Source: Salinispira pacifica (GTDB lineage Bacteria > Spirochaetota > Spirochaetia > DSM-27196 > Salinispiraceae). Taken from it: a DNA stretch of 64,000 nt. Under the pieces are notes generated by a model. That model was given only the letters and a program-made list of their open reading frames with translations, searched no databases and was not told the DNA's origin. This document shows, piece by piece, positions 60,057 to 64,000 of this stretch; position 1 is the stretch's first letter, and every line of letters starts with the position of its first letter. Both the position numbers and the translations under genes were made by a program. The stretch spans positions 1,589,501 through 1,653,500 of the forward strand of contig NC_023035.1 of the NCBI RefSeq assembly GCF_000507245.1. Reading direction: 5' to 3'.

Positions 60057-61647
60057 AACAGAAATTGGATGGGATTATAGTGAAAGGGTGGAAACCAATA
60101 ATTCAGATTTCAGGACATCCGAACCCCATACTTCGAACCCCCATACTTCGAAAAACCAGACTTCAGAATTTCACGAAGATTTCCCCCGGATTATAAATCT
60201 CAGCCGGGAGATGATCTGCATCCATGATGCCGACGGGACATATATATACATCAATCCCGCCGGGGAAGAGATCTCCGGCTATCCGGCAAGTGAAATGCTT
60301 GGAACCAATCCCTATGACTATTTTCACCCTGAAGACAAGGAAATGATCCGCGCCCAGTCCCACAGCCCGGCTCTTGATGGTGATAACACGGTACGCATGG
60401 TGTACCGGTTCATCCGGAAGGATGGAAACATCATCTGGCTTGAGACCCTTACCCGTCCGATTTTCAATGCCGAAGGAACCGTAATCAGGCTGCACACATC
60501 ATCCCGGGATATTTCCGATCAGGTTCACCAGCAGCGGGAAATACTGGAGCGCAACGCATTATTGACACTGTCACAGGAGCTATCCGGTATAGGGTCCTGG
60601 TCGGTGGATCTGGAAACCGGAGAGGTGCACTGGTCCAAACAGGTTCGTCGCATCCATGATCTTGACGATAACACCGAGCTGGACCTGGACAGTGTGCTTC
60701 AGTTCTATGCGGGAGAAAGCAGACAGTTGGCGGAGGACCGGCTGAAGCGCATCATTCATGAAGGCCGGGGATTTGATGAACGACTCCTGGTGCGCACCGC
60801 CCGGGGAAGAATGGTCTGGACCCGGGTTGTGGGAGAGGTCTATCAGGAAAATGAGATCCCCACCCGTGTGTACGGGGTGTGTCAGGATATTGATGAGGAA
60901 TACCGATATCAAAAAGAGCTGCAGAAAACCGTGGACCTCCTCACTGCCCGCAACCGTCAGATGGAAGATATTAGCCGGATGCTTGGTCACAACCTCCGGG
61001 GACCTGCGGGAAATATCAACATGATTCTTGATTCTGAAGCGGGAGACGGCTGTCTGGACCGGGAAACTGTGGATATGCTCCGTGACAATAGTGCGGCATT
61101 GTTGAAAACCCTGACTACGATGCTGGATCTGGTAAAATCCACAGTAATCATCGGCAAGCCCGAACAGCCGGTAACCCTTTTTCATGCCTATATGCAGGCG
61201 TTGATGAGTCTGGAAACCATGATTCGCAGCAGCAAGGCGAAAATCCGGGAGGATTTCTCCGCCGTTTCCAGCCTTCGGTATCCGGAAATATATTTGGAGA
61301 GTTACTTTTTCAATTTTATCAGCAATGCCGTTAAATACCGGCATGACCAGAGGCCCCCGGAAATTGAAGTGTTCACCCGGGTGGAAAACGGGTTCGTGAT
61401 CCTGGTATTCAGGGACAACGGCCGGGGAATAGATCTGGAAAAATACGGCGATAAGCTGTTCGGATTTAATCAGCGCCTCTCAATGTCTGAACCGGGGAAG
61501 GAAAACGCAGCGGATGGCAGCGGTCTTGGACTGTTCATGTGCAAAAACCAGGTTGAATCATTCGGAGGCACCATAGACGTGGAGAGCAAAGTGAATGAGG
61601 GCAGCGAGTTTCAGATCACCCTGGGAACGGTATCAGATTTGAGCTGA
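59998..61647 (+). CDS. PAS-domain sensor histidine kinase
   Basis: A 549-residue soluble kinase. Two PAS domains (~60-170 and ~190-300) come first; the first has REMICIHDADGTYIYINPAG and a following PAC block (VRMVYRFIRKDGNIIWLETL). The H-box is LGHNLRGPAGNIN with the His near 331. The N-box is NFISNAVKYRH, G1 RDNGRGIDL and G2 GSGLGLFMC. No membrane segment, so it should sense a cytoplasmic cue. The N-terminal 60 residues are a repeat-like Ser/Thr/Asn segment (PHTSNPHTS), and the true start is uncertain because the upstream sequence is an MFS remnant. No adjacent response regulator. Confidence 0.85.
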   Translation: MFWNDTGIKKNLILPNPEFETEIGWDYSERVETNNSDFRTSEPHTSNPHTSKNQTSEFHEDFPRIINLSREMICIHDADGTYIYINPAGEEISGYPASEMLGTNPYDYFHPEDKEMIRAQSHSPALDGDNTVRMVYRFIRKDGNIIWLETLTRPIFNAEGTVIRLHTSSRDISDQVHQQREILERNALLTLSQELSGIGSWSVDLETGEVHWSKQVRRIHDLDDNTELDLDSVLQFYAGESRQLAEDRLKRIIHEGRGFDERLLVRTARGRMVWTRVVGEVYQENEIPTRVYGVCQDIDEEYRYQKELQKTVDLLTARNRQMEDISRMLGHNLRGPAGNINMILDSEAGDGCLDRETVDMLRDNSAALLKTLTTMLDLVKSTVIIGKPEQPVTLFHAYMQALMSLETMIRSSKAKIREDFSAVSSLRYPEIYLESYFFNFISNAVKYRHDQRPPEIEVFTRVENGFVILVFRDNGRGIDLEKYGDKLFGFNQRLSMSEPGKENAADGSGLGLFMCKNQVESFGGTIDVESKVNEGSEFQITLGTVSDLS

Positions 61648-61716
61648 AACAAATGGCAGTATTACGACTGAAAATTACGAGTTCCGACTACGACTCACCA
61701 TAGAGAGGCGGCGAAT

Positions 61717-63156
61717 ATGAGAAGTACGGCAATACGAAAAATACTAAACGGCAAAAAATTGATGTTGATCGCAGCAACCCTTCTGGCGATGGTGTTGCTT
61801 TCTGCATGCGCATCCCGGGAGGGAAATATGAGATCCGACGGCGAAGCTGCCGGGAGTGAAATCACCCTTACACCCGAATCCCTTCAGGGAGTGTGGGTCG
61901 GCAGTCTGGAAACAGGGAATGGATCCATCCGGCTGGTTTTCCGCAGCAGTGAGGACGGAAGCTGGGTGATGGACAGTCCGGACCAGGGTGCCACCGGATT
62001 GCCCGCAGAATTACAGCTGAAGCAGAACAATACGGTGAAGTTTGATGTCCCTTCGGTGGGAGGATACTTTCAGGGCACATTCACCGGAACCCGGTCAATA
62101 GACGGAACATGGTATCAGGGCGGGGCCCAGTTTCCTCTTGTTCTGGAACCGCAGGATACCCGGCCGGAAATATCCCGCCCCCAGGAACCCGAGCCTCCCT
62201 ATCCCTATGTTTCCCGGGACCTGTATTTCAGAAATGATTCAGCGGACATACAGCTTGCGGGAACACTCACCCTTCCCAGGGGAGAAGGCCCGTTTCCGGC
62301 GGTAGTGCTGGTCAGCGGTTCAGGTCCCCAAAACCGGGACGAAGAACTGATGGGGCATAAACCCTTTCTGGTGCTGGCTGACTATCTTACCCGGCAAGGT
62401 ATTGCGGTTCTTCGATATGATGACCGTGGAGTTGGCCTGAGCGAGGGAGATTTTCAGGATGCCACAAGCCCGGATCTGGCCTCGGATGCGCTGGCCGCAT
62501 GGAAGTATCTTGTTTCACAGAACGAAACCGACCCGCTCCGCACCGGTATTGCAGGGCATTCTGAAGGCGGGCTCATCGGTATCTATTTGGGATACCGTAA
62601 TCCTGAAATTCCGTTTCTGGTATTGCTTGCTCCATCGGTAATTCAGGGAAGGGAACAGCTGCTTCTTCAATCGGAAATCATCATGCGTAGAAGCGGGGTA
62701 AGCGAGGAAGCAATACGCAGGGAGCTCGATGCCGCAAAAGGAATCTTTGATATTCTCCAGCAGATACCTGTTAAAGAATCCCTGCCGCCGGAAACCATCA
62801 GCCGCTTGGAAGAGCAGTATCGAACGATGGGGCTGAGTGGATCCCGACTGGAAAATGCCCTCCGGCAGATCACGTCCCGATGGTACCGCAATTTTCTTAC
62901 CTACGATCCGTCTACGGAGATTAATGAGCTGGAGATGCCTGCTCTGGCGGTATTTGGAGGTCTGGATACCCAGGTCGATGCCCGGGCCAACAGCGCTCCC
63001 ATAACAGCAGAAAACATTGATGTGGTGACTCTCGACGGATTGAACCATCTCTTTCAGGAAGCGGAAAGCGGACTGCCTGCCGAATACGGCAGTATTTCCG
63101 AGACCATGAACCCGCGCCTTCTGGAGCTGGTCAGCTCATGGATTAATGGCCGTTGA
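61717..63156 (+). CDS. Lipoprotein alpha/beta hydrolase
   Basis: A 479-residue exported hydrolase. The lipobox LLSAC (~30) anchors it. Residues ~50-160 form a beta-rich domain, and the hydrolase proper follows: nucleophile elbow AGHSEGG (~287), VLRYDDRGVGLSEG (~236), an acid in FGGLDTQVD (~412) and a His in LDGLNHLFQ (~443). The triad is complete. It is like the serine hydrolases annotated as alpha/beta hydrolases or dienelactone hydrolase-like proteins. The start ATG at 61717 follows GAGAGGCGG. The 3' end overlaps the convergent DUF2188 gene by 21 bp. Confidence 0.85.
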   Translation: MRSTAIRKILNGKKLMLIAATLLAMVLLSACASREGNMRSDGEAAGSEITLTPESLQGVWVGSLETGNGSIRLVFRSSEDGSWVMDSPDQGATGLPAELQLKQNNTVKFDVPSVGGYFQGTFTGTRSIDGTWYQGGAQFPLVLEPQDTRPEISRPQEPEPPYPYVSRDLYFRNDSADIQLAGTLTLPRGEGPFPAVVLVSGSGPQNRDEELMGHKPFLVLADYLTRQGIAVLRYDDRGVGLSEGDFQDATSPDLASDALAAWKYLVSQNETDPLRTGIAGHSEGGLIGIYLGYRNPEIPFLVLLAPSVIQGREQLLLQSEIIMRRSGVSEEAIRRELDAAKGIFDILQQIPVKESLPPETISRLEEQYRTMGLSGSRLENALRQITSRWYRNFLTYDPSTEINELEMPALAVFGGLDTQVDARANSAPITAENIDVVTLDGLNHLFQEAESGLPAEYGSISETMNPRLLELVSSWINGR

Positions 63157-63396
63157 CTGCAGGCGGGGTTCGCTGTGTTCCCCGTTGGTTCCGTAAAACC
63201 ATTCGGATTCGAGGCGGCCCTCCCTGCTGCGTATTTTCAGCAGAGTTGGCGCAACGGCACGTGCATATTTTTTTGAGAAGTTTAGTGCCGCATCTTTGCT
63301 CTCAAACTCATTCACCGGAAAAGATCTCCCGTCCATTCTGAGAATCCAGCTTCCTAATCTGGCATCGTACTGAACATGGTAAATTTTCGTCATCAT
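63136..63396 (-). CDS. DUF2188-like small protein
   Basis: An 86-residue protein with YHVQYDARLGSWILRMDG near the N-terminus and GRLESEWFYGTNGE near the C-terminus, the pattern of DUF2188 proteins that often carry a stress or general role. It could begin at the ATG at 63396 or 63393. Convergent with the lipoprotein hydrolase and overlapping its stop by 21 bp. The palindrome at 63484-63499 lies upstream and may regulate it. Confidence 0.7.
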   Translation of the reverse strand: MMTKIYHVQYDARLGSWILRMDGRSFPVNEFESKDAALNFSKKYARAVAPTLLKIRSREGRLESEWFYGTNGEHSEPRLQSTAINP

Positions 63397-63755
63397 ATGT
63401 ATTACCCCGGTTGGCCTGCCCTGACCGTTGAAAGGGCTCAGGTCTCTTATTTATACCATACTCCCGCCCTGCGGATATGTGTATAGCCAATTTTGGCTAA
63501 ATCAGTCTCCCGCACCGATGCAGACTGGTGTATGTTCACATTTCGCCGCACGTTGACTTCCCCTGAACTCCAGCGGGATGGAACGCATCCAATTGACCAA
63601 AATTGGTTATATCAAAATATCAAAAAAAGGACATATATAAATTGACAGGGATAACAGGTCGGCATAGCTTGAATGCAATATGCACCGGCAGCGTATCCCT
63701 GTGGTCATACTATCTGTGGTGATACTATGCCAAACCATCTAAAAAGGATTCTGCG
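63397..63755. promoter_or_regulatory. Gene-free stretch with paired palindromes and a small duplication
   Basis: TAGCCA-ATTT-TGGCTA (63484-63499) and ACCAAAATTGGT (63596-63607) share the decamer CCAATTTTGG in opposite orientation (63487-63496 and 63597-63606), a likely pair of operator sites. A TTGACA box at 63642-63647 follows. CTGTGGTCATACTAT (63699-63713) and CTGTGGTGATACTAT (63714-63728) are a direct duplication with one mismatch. AAAAAGGA before 63756 is the binding site of the next gene. Confidence 0.6.
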
Positions 63756-64000
63756 ATGAACACCAACCAAACTGCGAATGTAAAATCCATTCCCCTGCGA
63801 ATCGTACGGAACACGGCGACGGTATTTCTTATTGCCTTAACGGTACTCAGCGTTACCGATTACCTGCTGGAACAGGCAATCACCGGCAATGAGGCATTTC
63901 AGGGACTTCTTGCATATTTCAGCGAGTTCATGCTGCTGAATGTGCTCCCGATTTTAATCATATTCTCGGCGATCCTGTATTTTTACAGCAGGCCGATTCA
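63756..64000 (+). CDS. N-terminal part of a membrane protein, cut by the window edge
   Basis: An open frame from ATG 63756 (AAAAGGA upstream) runs off the right edge with no stop. The first 81 residues have two hydrophobic segments, one around TATVFLIALTVLSVTDYLL and one around FMLLNVLPILIIFSAILYFY, flanking a soluble loop of about 25 residues. Position, length and style fit a chemoreceptor, adenylate cyclase or sensor kinase N-terminus, but no domain identity is visible yet. Confidence 0.65.
   Translation, partial: MNTNQTANVKSIPLRIVRNTATVFLIALTVLSVTDYLLEQAITGNEAFQGLLAYFSEFMLLNVLPILIIFSAILYFYSRPI

Noticed and set aside
63596-63607. CArG-box-like sequence resembling eukaryotic MADS-box sites
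   Set aside because: Coincidental resemblance; in this bacterial context a dimeric repressor site is the sensible reading.

Overview
The window reads as a piece of a free-living Gram-negative bacterium, most likely a spirochaete of the Spirochaetaceae. This is an inference from gene style: three methyl-accepting chemotaxis proteins plus a fragment of a fourth, an HD-GYP response regulator, lipoproteins and outer-membrane-like beta proteins, an rbs operon with two permeases, and moderately high G+C. No rRNA or tRNA gene was seen, so the taxon is not proven.

Layout. 0-6.6 kb: oxidoreductase, MarR regulator with a DUF6544/6920-like partner, an MFS transporter, an HD-GYP response regulator with a thioesterase, and an orphan gene. 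A 20-bp operator-like sequence occurs twice here in opposite orientation, facing outward. 6.8-14.0 kb: an SF1 helicase, then an A+T-richer block with a PLD-SF2-DUF3427 helicase and an HNH nuclease, followed by a candidate structured RNA ending in a terminator. This is the best candidate for an undescribed defence or DNA-processing system. 14.2-21.3 kb: a complete ribose system, rbsD-C-B-A-C leftward and rbsR-K rightward, with two identical operator palindromes between them and an apparently leaderless rbsR. 21.3-25.6 kb: a DUF3311-like protein and Na+/solute symporter, then two reciprocal chimeras. The first half of a lipoate-ligase-like gene is joined to the second half of an acyl-CoA synthetase, and the reverse. 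Removing 1681 bp restores a 250-residue ligase, and the removed segment is a circular permutation of a 562-residue synthetase. 25.9-33.2 kb: hybrid sensor kinase, chemoreceptor remnants, envelope proteins. 33.3-36.9 kb: phosphonate-type phnD-C-E-E transporter. 37-42.5 kb: acetyltransferases, DJ-1/PfpI protein, envelope proteins. 42.5-44.9 kb: LysR regulator beside SbtA/SbtB-type bicarbonate uptake genes. 45-54 kb: NmrA-MarR-MATE operon, 1-Cys peroxiredoxin, FeS-type photolyase, chemoreceptor. 54-64 kb: hydrolase lacking catalytic residues, frameshifted alpha-amylase with LacI-type operators, frameshifted GNAT, PlsC-like acyltransferase, four-S1 RNA-binding protein, PAS kinase, lipoprotein hydrolase, DUF2188 protein and a partial membrane protein.

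Two themes run through the window. Three genes (chemoreceptor, amylase, GNAT) are each broken by one missing base in a homopolymer, which points to systematic indel error or phase variation. Short tandem repeats with 12-21-bp units sit inside or just beyond several gene ends.
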